50,215 nucleotides of DNA from Actinokineospora terrae (GTDB lineage: Bacteria > Actinomycetota > Actinomycetes > Mycobacteriales > Pseudonocardiaceae). Position numbers and translations under genes: made by a program. This document shows, in pieces, positions 49,478 through 50,215 of the stretch (position 1 is the stretch's first letter; the number at the start of each line of letters is the position of its first letter). Under the pieces are notes generated by a model that worked only from the letters and a program-made list of their open reading frames with translations, was not told the origin of the DNA and ran no database searches. The stretch spans positions 1-50,215 of the forward strand of contig NZ_FOGI01000023.1 of the NCBI RefSeq assembly GCF_900111175.1, written 5' to 3'.

Positions 49478-49909
49478 TCAGCTCAACGCCGCGTCGAGGG
49501 TGATCTCGGTCCCGGTCAGCGCGGCCGACACCGGGCAGATCCGCTTGGCGGTCTCGGCGATCTCACCGAACTTGTCCCCGTCGAGCCCCGGCACGCTCGC
49601 CCTGGCGGTCAACGCGATCCCCAGGATCGCGAACCCGTCGCCCTTCTTCCCGAAGCTCACCACCGCGCTCGTCTCGATCCGCTCCGGCGGCGTCCCATTG
49701 GCCCCCAACAACCCGGACAGCTGCATCGAGTAGCACGACGAGTGCGCCGCCGCGATCAACTCCTCCGGACTCGTCTGCCCGTTGGCCTCCTGCGCCCGCG
49801 ACGGGAACGACACCGTGAACGCCGCCGCCTTGGACGTGTCCAGGCTGACCTCCCCAGCCCCCCGAGCCAGATCCCCACTCCACACAGTCGTAGCCGCCCG
49901 CTCAGTCAT
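49478..49909 (-). CDS. OsmC-family peroxiredoxin
   Basis: 143-aa thiol peroxidase that reduces organic hydroperoxides. The two redox cysteines are Cys59 (AHSSCYSMQLS) and Cys125 (KRICPVSAAL), with the conserved TSPEELIAAA before the first. The N-terminal TTVWSGDLARGAGEVSLD and the ending TLDAAL fit the OsmC rather than the Ohr branch. Length is normal. Start ATG at 49909. Transcribed leftward; a two-hairpin repeat lies about 120 bp upstream on its template side. Convergent with the DoxX gene. Confidence 0.94.
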   Translation of the reverse strand: MTERAATTVWSGDLARGAGEVSLDTSKAAAFTVSFPSRAQEANGQTSPEELIAAAHSSCYSMQLSGLLGANGTPPERIETSAVVSFGKKGDGFAILGIALTARASVPGLDGDKFGEIAETAKRICPVSAALTGTEITLDAALS

Positions 49910-50032
49910 TCCCCAACTCCAAGTCCGTAGGTACGCCCCCCATGCTCGTCCCTACCAACCCCACCCGCGAGCCCACCCGCCCGGCTGCACGCGCCCCCAA
50001 CCCCCGCCAGCGAACCCGCCAACTCCACCACC

Positions 50033-50111
50033 GCACCGTGGGAGTCTGGGGGGTCGCCCCCCAGAAACAATGACGGACGACCCGGTCTGCGCACTCCGCA
50101 GACACAGATCG
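50033..50111 (-). repeat. 79-nt two-hairpin element, copy B
   Basis: Same layout as 33058-33136, aligned without gaps. The stems are CTGGGGGG-tcg-CCCCCCAG (50046-50064) and GTCTGCG-cactc-CGCAGAC (50085-50103). Of 12 differences from copy A, six form three compensated base pairs. It begins 21 nt downstream of the stop of a partial minus-strand gene and 123 bp upstream of the OsmC start, so it may act as a 3' element of the first or a leader element of the second. Confidence 0.8.
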
Positions 50112-50132
50112 CCCGAGTCCGTGGAGCTAACG

Positions 50133-50215
50133 TCAATGCATGAGAACCACCCCGTGGTGGCCAGGGGGCCTGAGCTCCAGGTCACGCTGGTAGGGCAACC
50201 AGTCGGGCCAGCCGC
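50133..50215 (-). CDS. C-terminal end of a gene running off the window
   Basis: A minus-strand frame open from the right window edge ends in TGA at 50133 and encodes 26 complete codons (GWPDWLPYQRDLELRPPG then HHGVVLMH). Third positions are almost all G or C, as in genuine genes here, and the region is not better explained in another frame. The family is not recognisable from this short piece. Confidence 0.4.
   Translation of the reverse strand, partial: GWPDWLPYQRDLELRPPGHHGVVLMH

Overview
The window is very GC-rich bacterial chromosome with strongly G/C-biased third codon positions. A mycothiol-dependent formaldehyde dehydrogenase (mscR), the FhaA-FhaB-PstP-RodA-PbpA-PknA-PknB cluster, CrgA, a class E sortase and a DUF2020 lipoprotein mark it as an actinobacterium. 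Overall gene content looks most like Pseudonocardiales, although the genus cannot be fixed from the sequence alone. In mycobacteria the order crgA, trpG, pknB ... fhaA lies just beside gyrA/dnaA. The same order here, read leftward from ppiA, implies that oriC lies beyond the right end of the window.

Left part (1-10 kb): a Fpg/Nei-type DNA glycosylase, a two-helix membrane protein, an ECF sigma factor fused to its own zinc-binding anti-sigma-like region and a membrane anchor, tRNA-Gly, a DUF2252 protein, a textbook YefM-YoeB toxin-antitoxin pair with a perfect operator palindrome, a cluster of DnaA boxes, a drug-type MFS exporter beside the wreck of an HxlR regulator, and two tandem membrane proteins with related N-termini.

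10-24 kb: msrA, a second toxin-antitoxin-like pair with its own palindrome, a gamma-glutamyltransferase homologue, three oxidoreductases, a four-gene copper module (membrane protein, YcnI, CopC, CopD), a TM0106-type RecB-like nuclease, and the mscR plus metallo-hydrolase formaldehyde detoxification pair. An 835-bp gene-free tract follows with degenerate G-rich repeats and more DnaA boxes.

24-33 kb: an APH-fold kinase, an XRE/TPR regulator, two small conserved proteins, a TetR regulator, a PLP-dependent D-amino-acid-type enzyme divergent from a sugar-lactone oxidase, and a C-rich gene-poor stretch ending in tRNA-Leu.

33-50 kb: the conserved cell-growth signalling operon. FhaA, FhaB, PstP, RodA, PbpA, PknA, a 20-codon ORF and PknB are tightly packed and mostly overlapping. 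Around them lie trpG, a sortase module, crgA, a PH-domain protein, a rhomboid protease, ppiA, a DUF2020 lipoprotein, a DoxX protein and an OsmC peroxidase. Together these genes couple Ser/Thr phosphorylation to wall elongation and division.

The most unusual signal is a 79-nt two-hairpin element present twice (33058-33136 and 50033-50111). The two copies align without gaps, and half of their differences are paired compensatory changes in the stems. Each copy lies a few bases downstream of a minus-strand gene. No insertion sequence, prophage, CRISPR array or biosynthetic cluster was seen.
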